Positions 1 to 11,500 of a DNA stretch of 64,000 bases are shown here, piece by piece (within the stretch, counting starts at the first letter, position 1; every line of letters begins with the position of its first letter). The position numbers and the translations under genes are program-made. The stretch spans positions 25,406,117-25,470,116 of the forward strand of contig CM042181.1 of NCBI GenBank assembly GCA_023376005.1, in the 5' to 3' direction. This DNA is from Doryteuthis pealeii. Lineage: Eukaryota; Mollusca; Cephalopoda; Myopsida; Loliginidae. The notes below the pieces were generated by a model that was not told where the DNA came from, did no database searches, and worked only from the letters and a program-made list of their open reading frames with translations.

Positions 1-61
1 CCTGGTAGAAAATAAGTGCCAAAATAGGAAAATAAAATGTAAAATAAAAACTAAAATAACT

Positions 62-240
62 TTGAGATTTTTTTTTAAAACTCTTTTCGATAATTATTTA
101 ATTGACTATTATCTTATAAAAGATATTATACATCGATGTTTGTTCTGTTTTTGGAGATTTTTTTTTAAAAACTCTTTTCGATAATTATTTAATTGACTAT
201 TATCTTATAAAAGAAATTATACATCGATGTTTGTTCTGTT
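62..240. repeat. Tandem duplication of an ~89-bp unit
   Basis: Bases 62-150 and 151-240 are nearly identical, differing by a few bases and one homopolymer length. The unit runs from 'gagattttttttt' to 'tgttctgttt'. It is followed by a run of ten G residues. Confidence 0.9.
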
Positions 241-714
241 TAAGGGGGGGGGGCTAAATTTTCAATAGCGTTTTCAACAAAAAATTAGAAAACGATAATA
301 AAGTAGTTATTAAATAAATGTTTTTAGAATCTAAAAATATATTTTAAACGAATTTTATATATTAATTTACAATAGCAGAAATACCTAATTAAATCAAAGT
401 TTTGAAATAAAATAACTGACGCATTATAAAATTCATTCATATATAAATCAACACTGAAATGTTCATAAAAATTGGATGATTTCCTGATTTATGGTAAAAA
501 AATTTCAAATGAGGGGGGTTAAATTTGTTTTGTAAAACACGGATATTTCGACAAATTGGGTACCTAGTTTAATTTATTTATGTGATAAAGTAAAAAGTTA
601 AACAGCTACACGATAACAAATGAATTAAATCATGGTTAATAATGAGGATATAGAGACATTAAGATGTATATTTGGAGAAAGTCGGAATGGGTCGCTAAAG
701 TGAGCTGCCAGAAA
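241..714. other. AT-rich DNA, nothing recognised
   Basis: No ORF, RNA gene or repeat family shared with the rest of the window was found here. Confidence 0.6.
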
Positions 715-770
715 TTAGAAATAAAATTATATTCTAAAGTTCTAACTTTAGAATATAATTATATTTCTAA
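715..770. repeat. Near-perfect hairpin (27-bp arms, 2-bp loop)
   Basis: Arms 715-741 and 744-770 are reverse complements with one mismatch. This is a very tight inverted repeat of the kind left by small palindromic elements. No target duplication is obvious. Confidence 0.85.
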
Positions 771-1560
771 CCGATTGCCAAAATGTGGTGCTTTTTGAAA
801 CCAATGGTTGCAAATGCGGATTTTCTAAGCTGGCATGCCCACCCACTTGTTCCGCAAATTTGATCTGAATAAAGAATTTTATGATTATTATACTATTATT
901 AAATAATTTTTTTTAGCATGATTTTTCAAATAAATTTGTTGATAGTAGAGGATTTATTTTTCATTCGGTTCAAAGAAAAAAAGAAAGAAAAAAGATTCTG
1001 AGTTGTTCTTTATTGCATTCAATGGCCGAATACAAGGAAGAAGAAAAAATAAATAAAATAACCGAATCTTATAACAAAAGTTTTAAAGCGATAAATCCTT
1101 TACGTCTCACTTGAATTAAAAACATATTTCTCTACAAAACTTAATCGGTCATCATAAATTAATTGTAACTTTTTATTTACTGTCTTTCGGGTGGATATTA
1201 CCCACCACGCTATAACGATGTATTGTACAATTTAAAAAAGTAAATAAAAGTATTTAGAAGTGGAATAAGCAAGTGAAAATGGTATCATTAAATAAAATCA
1301 ATAAGTAAAATACAGAGGATATTAGAGTAAAACTAATAATGAAAGCCATTTATATAAATTAAAAAAAAAAAAAAGAAGCATTTTTCTCTCCCGAGTTAAA
1401 ACTCTCCACCACGTGGTTTGGTTTAACAAGGAGGCAATAACATATAATATAATAATAAAAATCAATAAATATGAATTCAAACTTTACTAAATAATGTTTT
1501 AAGTTTAAGAATTTACTAAGAAAATTGACAAAAATATTTTAAACATCTTTTTAAAGATTT
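771..1560. other. AT-rich DNA, nothing recognised
   Basis: The stretch holds homopolymer runs and a second CACGTG at 1410-1415. No convincing coding exon is present on either strand; minus-strand exons of the divergent gene were looked for and not found. Confidence 0.5.
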
Positions 1561-1566
1561 TCTTAC

Positions 1567-1602
1567 CTGCTGTGCTGTGATGTCTGAATACCGCGTCGCC
1601 AT
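1567..1602 (-). CDS. Candidate first coding exon of a divergent minus-strand gene (12 codons)
   Basis: On the minus strand an ATG at 1602-1600 sits in a strong Kozak context (AAGATGG) and opens a frame reading MATRYSDITAQQ. After exactly 12 codons the sequence is CAGCAG|GTAAGAAAA, a near-perfect splice donor at phase 0. The exon is locally CpG-rich (CCGCGTCG) in otherwise AT-rich DNA. I do not recognise the peptide, and no further exon is visible between 1 and 1560, so the rest of the gene would lie to the left of this window. Chance occurrence of a Kozak start plus donor cannot be excluded. Confidence 0.5.
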
Positions 1603-1839
1603 CTTAACTCACTAAAAAATAGGCACGTGGATAATAGCTCCGGAGTAAATATCTGACCTACAATAATTATAAGTAAAATATTTTTTTATATCAAATACAA
1701 ATTATTTTCTTATTTTTTTAAATTAATAAAACGTTATTTTTTAGTTGTCATTTTTAATTAGTTTTATCTTAGAAATATTATTTTCAAATTGATATTATTA
1801 TTTGCCTTTAGTGCGTAGTCAACCTATGGTGAGAGAAAC
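1603..1839. promoter_or_regulatory. Candidate bidirectional promoter between CANT1 and the divergent exon
   Basis: This short interval lies between the divergent start at 1602 and the first CANT1 upstream ATGs. It contains a CACGTG E-box at 1624-1629 and AT-rich sequence. A splice acceptor-like tract (TTTGCCTTTAG) ends at 1810, so CANT1 may instead have a noncoding exon further upstream. The promoter role is inferred from gene layout. Confidence 0.4.
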
Positions 1840-1890
1840 ATGACGACAGACGACAACCAGCATGGAACACGTCGAGTTTTTTTCCCATGA
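1840..1890 (+). promoter_or_regulatory. Upstream ORF overlapping the CANT1 start (17 codons, ATGA overlap)
   Basis: An ATG at 1840 opens a frame that ends in TGA at 1888-1890, so the uORF stop overlaps the CANT1 ATG as ATGA. A second upstream ATG at 1862 runs out of frame to 1945, and a third at 1826 stops at 1843. If the transcript starts upstream of 1826, these would lower or regulate CANT1 translation. The transcription start is unknown. Confidence 0.4.
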
Positions 1891-2568
1891 ATTACTTAAT
1901 CGAATCTTCCTATCTGGATATCCCAGACACTTTTATGGATTATGATATGAAGGGCACCTATCCTTCCACAGTTCATGACTGGATGGTTGCTATACGCCGT
2001 CCCGTTCCATACCGGGTCGGCAATGCTAAACTTCATCTTAAACCACGTCTGGTTGCCTATGTTGCAATATTCGTCAGCGCCCTCCTCATTCTTCTTGTTA
2101 TGTTTTTACCAAGTCCTGGCAGCTTGGCTCTTAAATGTCCAGACTATGATCTCAAGCAACCCCAACAGCAGGACATGACAATTTCAAGCCCTTATAATTC
2201 GACTTATCCATTATCAAAGCCAGTTTTAACAGCTAAGGGATGGAAGTACCGAATAGCAATGATCACAGATTTGGACACAAACTCACAGAGCAAGTTCCAG
2301 AAGAACACGTGGGTCAGCTTCATGAAGTTTGGCAATTTGACCATCTCGAATGATTGGTCTGTAGTTGAAATCGAAACTGAACCCAACATGCTTACCCTTA
2401 CTTCATCGCTTTCTCAGGGTGGACGTGGCATGGAATTATCTGAGTTAGTCACCTTCGACGGTAAGCTCTACACAGTTGACGATCGTACAGGTGTGATTTA
2501 CCTCATACAAAACGAACAGGTGATTCCTTGGGTGATTTTGATAGATGGTAACGGAATCAGTAAAAAAG
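1887..2568 (+). CDS. CANT1: CANT1 coding exon 1: cytosolic tail, membrane anchor, first propeller blades
   Basis: This exon encodes residues 1-227 plus the first base of codon 228. The donor is G|GTGAGA at 2568/2569. The open frame runs on to 2657 in the intron, but the family match stops at the donor and resumes at 20008 with the glycine codon completed. The start at 1887 gives a normal-length cytosolic tail of about 54 residues before the hydrophobic stretch. Its context (cccATGa) is weak, and upstream ATGs are present. The exon could be longer at its 5' end, or could begin at a splice acceptor-like site near 1810. Confidence 0.95.
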
Positions 2569-5500
2569 GTGAGACATTTTCTTTTCTAGCTTTAAAATCT
2601 TTGATTTTCTTGTATCTATGTAGACCACTCTTCTTAGAGTTGTCTTTAAACACCTGAATGTGAATATTCATCATGTTTAGACCCTTTGAAAAAGTACAAA
2701 AGAAACCTGATTATCAAGCATGTCTTTTCTTCCGGTCTCCTTTTTAAGTATTATTTACTATTAAAAATGTGACCGAAATAAATAGATAATATGGAATGTC
2801 TTCTCTGATTTACAATCGTATATAGTGACAAAGTGACAGTCTTAGTTTTGTTTTACGGTGTGTAAACAAAACAAGACTGGTTTTATCCATACGCTTTTTC
2901 AACAGCAGGAAGTGGCTTTTTTTCTATATTATTTCAATTTCATTAGCAACATTAAAAAGAATTAAAGGTTCGTTATAAAAAAAGTCAATTTATTCATTTA
3001 ATGCATGAAAAAATAATCGTGGAGATGTGTTTTAAAACTGCTAAACAAACATAAACAACATTAACATAAAACCATTTTGTAACTGGAATGCAGTTGCATA
3101 AAACTTTAAAAGACAAATTCCAATTCAGATGACAGGACGGTTCATCATTTTATTCTTGATGTTTATTTATTTCTTCTATTCCTTTTTTTATTTACAGTCA
3201 ATTTATGTTTGTCATAACAATAACAAAAAATGACCTTATTTTTTTTTACACCTTTTATGAAAGTAATAAATTATACAATAATGATCCCTAGGTTACATAG
3301 CGCTAGTACCCTTGGGAAAGGTATGAATCCAACTATTCTCCCTCCAGCCATGGGTAAATAGGGCAGACTAGGCTCTTTAACCTTGGTTAGTAGACAACCA
3401 GTCTAGGAGAAGGAAAACTTTGAATTCAAACCTGTTAAACTCGGTTTGGGGTGGTCACTACTAAAATAGGCTCAGGCCTACTTAGTGATCTATTTCAATT
3501 TTTTTTTTAATTAAAAAATTTACAAGTTTTCAAAGGTGCTTGAAAGACTAGAACTCTTAAAAATAGAAAGCGTTCTGATATTTCGTTCCAACTTTTTCAC
3601 AAATGATTTTTTAGTATAAAATGTTAATGTTTTAGTGAGACAGTCAATAAAACACCACTCTTTAAGATCCAAATGTTTTTAAGTACAAAGTTTTTTGGGG
3701 GTGGGGGGACAACATACTCCCCCCAAATTACAGTTTGTGGAGGATTAGAAATTAACATCTTGTATTTAGAACGCCCCATTAAAAAAAAAAGATCTGATGC
3801 TACTAATAATTTCTCAACTTTAAATTCTTCAATAGATCATAGATTTTTACGAGGTTAAATCACGTGGCCATTGTCATTTATGTCATAAATAGTTCTGTTA
3901 AATTGTTGGTTGCTTCTGATTTATTTTATTTATTTATTTTAAATCCTGGCATTGAAATTTAATTTTGAATTTCTTTATCGAAACAACAACATTTCTGTCA
4001 CCATAAAGCTTTATTTTAATGCAAAAGATGTATGAATAAGTTTTTGCTGCATTTTATTCAAAAGCCAAACAAAAATAGCCCCACATTTTTGAGAGAGAGG
4101 GAGATAATTCCTCCTTTTTTTTAAATTAAGTTTTTATTTTTTAATTTATTAATTTTTGCCACAAAAACTTGTAAAACATTGTTTTACAAGTTTTTGTGGC
4201 AAAAATTAATAAATTAAAAATAAAAACTTAATTCACGTTTTGCTTGTTTTTGTTTTAAAAACAAAAACAAGCAAAACGTGAATTTAAAAAAAAATATGAA
4301 TTTAATTTTTCAAAAAATATTTGAATTACGTTACCACATAAATCATTCCTTGCTACTGGTACCATGTAACCCACTCGCATGTTACTTGCAGAGACGTACT
4401 CTGCTAAGAAGTAATCTCCAACTCCTTGAGAAAACTTGGAATGGCACCCCGATAATCATAACATGATGAAGGCATTTTAAGTTTTGTTTATATAAACTTT
4501 ATATACAAAAAAGGTCACTAAAGTAATTGTCAATTATTTCTGCGCTTATAATTTAAATTTAGTTAAATTTTAACATTTGATTCCTTCACCATCCAGATAA
4601 AAGGGTAAGTTTCACTCATTGGCTTAATTTTTTTTTTTTTTTTTTGAAAAGTTACAATAAATCCCCAAAAGTATTTATTTGCTATCGACGATAAGTTGAC
4701 AAGTGGATGGGTGAATTGTAGCAAGTTGAAGGTACGCTTTTAGGGTTTAATTATTCTGTAAAAAAAAAAATCAACAAAAAAATGAAACTTACTCTGTATT
4801 TTTTTAAATAGAGAGTATGAGTAAATATTAAACTTTAAAAAAAGTTAAAGTTGATTTTTGAAAACTAATTTTTGAAAACTAATATCAAAAGTATTGTATT
4901 TGTTTACTGTTTACTTAACCATCTATCTTGTAAAAAAAAAAAAAAAGATGGTATGTAAACTGTTCTGTACTTAGTGAACCACAGAAATGTTCTTTATTGA
5001 ACTATACTTAAATACTACAAAAAATATTTCTTACTTCCTCTTGAACTTAAATGATAAGATTTTTAATAGTACAAGTTGAAAATAAGTGAAGAAGTAAAAT
5101 AAACTTTTTAGATGTCAAAACACAAAACGAGGACGTATTACAGGTTTGTTGTGTAGGTATAACGGTTATACCTATGGTTAGCAATTGAATAATACTCATT
5201 TCATAAGGTTAGCATTCGTATTGAACGTCATTTTATTCAATCATCCAAATTCAGAATGATCGATATAATGGAGCTAACTAAAACTGTTCACTCCTTCCTA
5301 AATAGAAGCAACAATATTATCATGGACAAGAATACAAACGTATTTAAGGATTTTCCATTTTTTTAAATTAAAACTTTATTTTCGAAAGTAAAGATTTAAA
5401 AAATCGAAATAGTTACGTGTTAGTTATTTAAAAAAAAAAAAAATAATAAGGTCACTTGACGTATTATTCATGGATTTTAAAATCAAACTATCAAATAAAT

Positions 5501-8500
5501 CATAAAATAGAGAACAAAACATGAGTGAGTAAACTTTTTAGTCTTCATATTTAGTTTAAACTAATATTAAGAAGATAGATGATAGCAAACTGTTTTAAAT
5601 GTTTCTCAATCTCAATGATATTGGATAAATATTTAGTTAACAAAAAATAACAAATCATGTCCTAAGCCAGTGCTTTTCCACTGCTGTGTTAGGTAATGTC
5701 GTGAGATTTTAAATGTAAATAACGGGCTTTGCTTTCTTTCCTGTCAATTTTCTTTTAATCTAAAATCACAAATTCTCCACAGATATCAATTAAAAGTAAA
5801 TCGATTTAAAATTTTACCTGAAATTTTCAATGTTATTATTATAATTATATAATACTAAATAAAGTAGTAAAATCAGAGGAGTGGACTATTGTCGGTATCA
5901 GCCGGACAGCGAGGGAGTCTATCCCCTTTTCGCTAGCGCTAAACCAGGAAGATTGTTTTTGCTGAGGTGGAGCACCAAACCTACTGTCAGCTCCCCACTT
6001 TACTGCTCAGATCAGATTACCCAATCTGTGCTACTCATGTGCTGAGTTGGCAGGGACCAGTAATGAACCAGAAACCTTGTGATTTCGAGGTAGGTACTGT
6101 ACTGACTGAGATTCTGGTGAAATAAAAATGTTTTCGACATTGAAGGCACTATTCAAATTTGTGGTCTCATTCACCGCATTTGGTTTTGGAGGTTTGGTTT
6201 ATTTGTTTAATGATATATCAACTCCTTATGGATTATTTAATGCCTTAATTGATTAATTTGTAACAGTTTGGTTGAATTTTTATTCTTAAATTGCACTATT
6301 TTTATTTGTCTATAATCATTTTATATATGATATCTATCAAGTATTCCAATCTAAAATTAATAATTTCCAAAAAGATTTATTTGACCTATAGATGGTACTC
6401 TAACAGGTACTACCACTCTGTATCAGAGTGGAATTGGAAGTAATGGCAACAAAGGGATACTCCACACTCCCAGAACTGGAGTCTCACCACCAGATGCAGT
6501 CTGGTGTCATACTCATGACATATTCTAAGCGCTGCCGACAGGATGATTTTGTTTAAGATCAGAACATATTATTTGTTTCTATGTCAATGAAAAATACAAT
6601 AAATTTTTAATGGCATATCAAGATTTGTGGATTGTTTAATGCCAAGAACAGTAGTACTATTTAACCCAATAGCTGGGAGGGATGAGGTCGTACATACATT
6701 TCCCATGGGTATTAGTACGAAAGTGAACATAATAGCGCAAATTCAAACTCGCCTACTACAATATTGCTGTCCAAATGTTACTCACTATACCAAAAGGCAC
6801 TCCATGGGGCACTCCCTCTCAATGTCATGTACCTTCAAGCATAACAATTTGGTTTGTTTTGTTTTACAGCATATCAACCTCAGTGGGTCATTTAATGCCG
6901 ACAAAGTTTTGAAATAAATTCATTCTTAATGGATACTCAATTTTTATAAACTCATATTTTTCTATTAACCATAGATGGGACCCTAACAGGTACTACCACT
7001 CTGGGTCAGAGTGGACCAGGGAGCAATGGTGATGAAAGGGTACTCCACATTCCCTAAACCTCCAAAACTGTAACGTCACCATCAGATAGAGTTTAACGTC
7101 ATTCCCAGGACATGTAGACCCTCAGTCACCGCCTTCTAGCACCGATATGATAAAAAGGGGTTGGGGCTTGCCATAAGGGTGGGACAATCATATAGGTGCT
7201 AGGGCTTGACATGACCAGCTGATTGAATTGGAGTGTTGCATGTCATGTTATGGACTGCTCAGCCACCTGGGTGCCATCCTTAAGCATCACTGGTTGTCAT
7301 CCACGGCCAACAGGTAGCCCCATTGGTGGAGTCTTACCCCTCTGAAGAGGTGCAGTCGGTGGATTCTAACGCCCTAGCCGACAGTGTGGTCAAGCATAAC
7401 AAAGTAGATTGATGATATCAAAGATAGATAAGCATTGTTTCTTAGTCCCTGTTTTTCATTGTTCACACACATTGATGTTGTTCATTTTTTTTATCCCAGA
7501 GAATAGAAATAAATTTAAAAGATAACTCTAATCAATTATTTTTCAATTAGTTATAATACTAATCTTTCTTTAATCTGTTACATAATCTATGCGGTTGCAT
7601 AAGATTATTGTCAAACTCCTGTAATTCTGAGGGGATGACCCTTTTTATAACATGGCCGGGTCCCCATGGAAAATTACAGAAGCCCGCCAAAATACGTGAA
7701 GTCACGTGGGACTTTTTGAGTCCCCAGTTTGCAGTTTAGACGTCAGGCAGAGCGGTCAGCCATTTTATGCTCTGCCTAAACTGGAACTTACGCGCGCTAT
7801 GTTAGTCAGATATTTAGTTACATGAAATGTATAGTTAAGGAAATAAAAGTTTGTATAAGTAATATGTTCTTGTGGTTGATGAATGTCTTGGTAACAAGAC
7901 TAAGAAATGAATCCAGGACGACCAGCCAGCAAGAACATAGCAATAGAAGAGACCAGACAAAGATAGATGAAGAAATAGCAAAGCTGGCCAGAAGAAAATA
8001 CGACCAGAGATAAGAAGTAAGAAAAGGGTATACAACAAATCTTTACTGAAATGAAGATGCAATGGGGGGGGGGTATCTCTTCTTGCCTCTTGTTGTTATA
8101 TTTCTTGATTGTCATTAATTCTATTGTTTGGCCATCATCTGGTCTTTCCTTAGAGGTCATTTTTATCTGTTTGAGCAATACACAGTAAGCATGCCCCAGA
8201 ATGCCTTCTCAGTATTGTCTTATGGGGTCAATGAAAGTTTCAGGCCTTCTTGACAACAGACTTTCTATTCCACTGGGCCCAGCCAAGAGCTATTATAATC
8301 CCAGCGAACATTCGTCGGGGTGGCCTAAAGTTGGTATCAGCCAGACAGTGAGGGAGTCTATCCCCTTTTCACTAACGCTAGACCAGGGGGATTATTTTAG
8401 TATCTGAGGTGGAGTGCCACACTTACCACCAGCTCCCTACTTTACCACACAGATCCCTGTGCTACTCATATGCTGAGTTGGCGATGGCTGGTATCAAACC

Positions 8501-11500
8501 TGAAACCTTCTGGTTCCTAGTCAAATGCTCTACTGACTGAGCTAAAATGACAGAGTAGTCCAGATGTGAGCAGTTGTGAGCATGCAGATGGCCCACGGAT
8601 CCAGCTTGGATGAAATCCTCGACATACAAGGTCAGACTTCTCCATGGCGTCCGTCATGTGTCGCTTCAGAATGGAGGGCTCGAGTCAACTTACCTCAAAC
8701 TTCTTATAGCTAAAGCTGATTTCCGCAAGAGCACTTATCGAGATACTTCTCTCTCAAGATCGGGAGGTGTCCAGACATTCCAATTACAGCTAATGTGGAC
8801 AACCGTCGAAATGGAGAGCTTGATAGGTGAATCGGCATTTGTTTAGGTCAGCTTTTATAGAGTGACTGGGTGAACAGTGTTAACCAAGGGCTGCTCATTC
8901 ACCACAACCTCGCCGAGGTACAATTGACCACGAATGACGCCGTATGTAGATTCAAATCTGCATGCTTCCATCCCGTCAGGCCTGACTCTGGGACTTGTAG
9001 AAATATCTGCACTACATGCAACACGCACCGCATGGTCAAGTATCAGTATGACTCATCTGACGAGGTTAAAAAAAAAAAAAAAAAAAAAATTGACCTAAGT
9101 TTTAACTTAGTTAAAGTCCACAGGTACCTTTTCTATTAGAAAAGCAAAAGCTTATTAAGTAGATGCGAATATTTTGAATACACCAGAATTTAAGAGACAC
9201 TTAGCTTGCTATAAGTCTCCGTCATATGTCATTTCAACTTTTACTGACTTGAATTCTAGCCATTTAGCTCGGTGGTAAAGATGAAAATAATTTAGGCGCA
9301 AAATAATGAAATTTAAGAAGTATTATATTTTAGATAAATTAAGAGACACTATATACATACATACTTTGGACAGTTTTTAAAAGAAAAGTAAATAAGACTA
9401 ATAAAGTAGGATTACTATTTTTATCATGTCTCCTATAATTGTTGAATGCATTTAAAAATGTTGTCTCCAATCTTTTTTTAACTCTTTACCTATCACATTC
9501 CTCTCATGGCTGTACTAAGTTGTATTTATTGCAAAAGGATCAAATATCAGTCTCCGGTTTTGTTTCACAGACAAAACAAAAGATAGCAGGGGTGTTCATG
9601 TAGTGATTTTTCAGCATAAATAAGTGACATGTGTGAGTCACTGCCAGCAGTTTATGGTAAGATCACAGTGATAGGAGAGCCACTGTGAGTGGCTTAAATT
9701 AGGCAAAGAGTTAATGTTGTTAAGAAAAAAGTTATAGATTTTTTAGTGTAAGTATAATTATGAAATGATAGCTTTACAGGATGTAGAAAATTAGTGAAAT
9801 CGATCACTAATTAGGACAGAGCCTATTCTAGTAGTGACCACCTCAAGCAGGTTTTTAACAGGTTTGAATTCAGAGTTTTTCTTCTCCTAGACTTGTTGTC
9901 TAACCGAGGTTAAAGAGCCCAGTCTGTCTTACTATTTACCCTAGTTGGAGGGAGAGTAGTTGGATTCATACCTTTCCCAAGGGTATTAGCACTATGGGAA
10001 CTGTAGCGTTGTCTAGGATTTGAACTCGGGTTGACGAATCCATTTCCTACGACTCTAACCATTACACCACGCACCTTCAACTGAAAAATAATGTAGACAT
10101 TAATTAGTCAAGAAACTAAGTCCAAGAAACTTCTTTTGTCTAAAGCCTTTTTGAGATATGAAGCCAACATATGTATCTCTGTCTCTTATCCTGTCCATTA
10201 TCTCTCTATTCATTATCTTCTATGTCTGTCTGTCTTGGTCATTATCTAGAAACTATAAGAAGTTAAAAATCATTTCTGTGAGAATATACAGGGTGTTTGG
10301 GAGAAATTTGACATATTTATATTTGGTTATTTTTCTCCGTAGGTTGGAGGTATTGTCGCACACTACATATCATTTAAAAGCTTGGACCCTTCTTCATTCA
10401 TATACATGATGACCGATAGAATGGATGACTGGAACCCACCTGAATCATAGAAGAGAATAACTTGTATCATGATGATCTGCGCCAGCCATCAAAATAAGGA
10501 GATTATGGTTGCTGCCCAATGCTCCCTGAATGCTGTAAAATTAATCAGGCATAAACTGGAGAATTGCAATGGAGACTACGAGACTGTGGCTCAAAGAAAG
10601 CAACATAACAATCTGATTGCGTTTATACAGCATAATTCCTCAAAAATCTGCAGAAAGGGTATCAGGTTGAATTCAGATGCCTATGTGGAGTTGCTAAATA
10701 CTGTAGTCAAGCCCTGGATAACAAGGGTAGCCAATAGTAGGCCATATGTATGGCAGCAGGATTCGATCCCCTGCCACTCCTCTGGGAAAATTCATAAATG
10801 GTTGCCGGCGAATTTTTATGACTACACCAGTCCCAATGTTTGGCCTCCAAACTTCCCAGATCTTAGCCCCATGGATTATTATGTGGCGCTGTTGAGAAAG
10901 TCACCAATCACTGTGCCAGTACTACAAAAGCCCACTTAATCGACAGAATTAAGGTAGTTTTTGAGACCCTTCCCAGGAAGACTATAACATCAGCTTGCTC
11001 CAGGTTCCAGAGCAGGATTGAGGCTGTGATCGATGCTAATGGCGGTTATTTTGAGTGAAACTTGTTGACAGTAGTGTAATTTCTGTGCCTGTTGAATTTC
11101 TTTACAATCCATTAAATTTTGTAGTTACCAAGCACTTTTTCTTTTTCCTTATGAAACTTTCAAATTTCTCCTGAATACCATGTACATTAGAATGAATGTT
11201 TATAGCATTGCTTTGTTGATTTATAATATGACAGATGAACAAAGGAAAAAGTCATAGACAGAATAACTTAATAGTATTAACAAGTGATCTGACCTTAGCC
11301 ATTTCCTTCTAATGTACAAGTTATTCATTTGCATATCAGTTACTTGATCTAGATCTCCTCCTGCTGCAGTTTCAACAATCTCACTAACAAAACTACTACA
11401 AATATTATTTGTAAATTATTAATGAATTAAGAAAGCTATCATTTATATTTTCAGGTGGCATAGTTACATTAACATTTAGAAAATCAATTTGTTTTATTTT

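Noticed and set aside
2569..2657. Extension of the CANT1 exon 1 frame past the donor
   Set aside because: The family match stops at the GTGAGA donor and resumes in exon 2 with the codon restored; the extension is intron.
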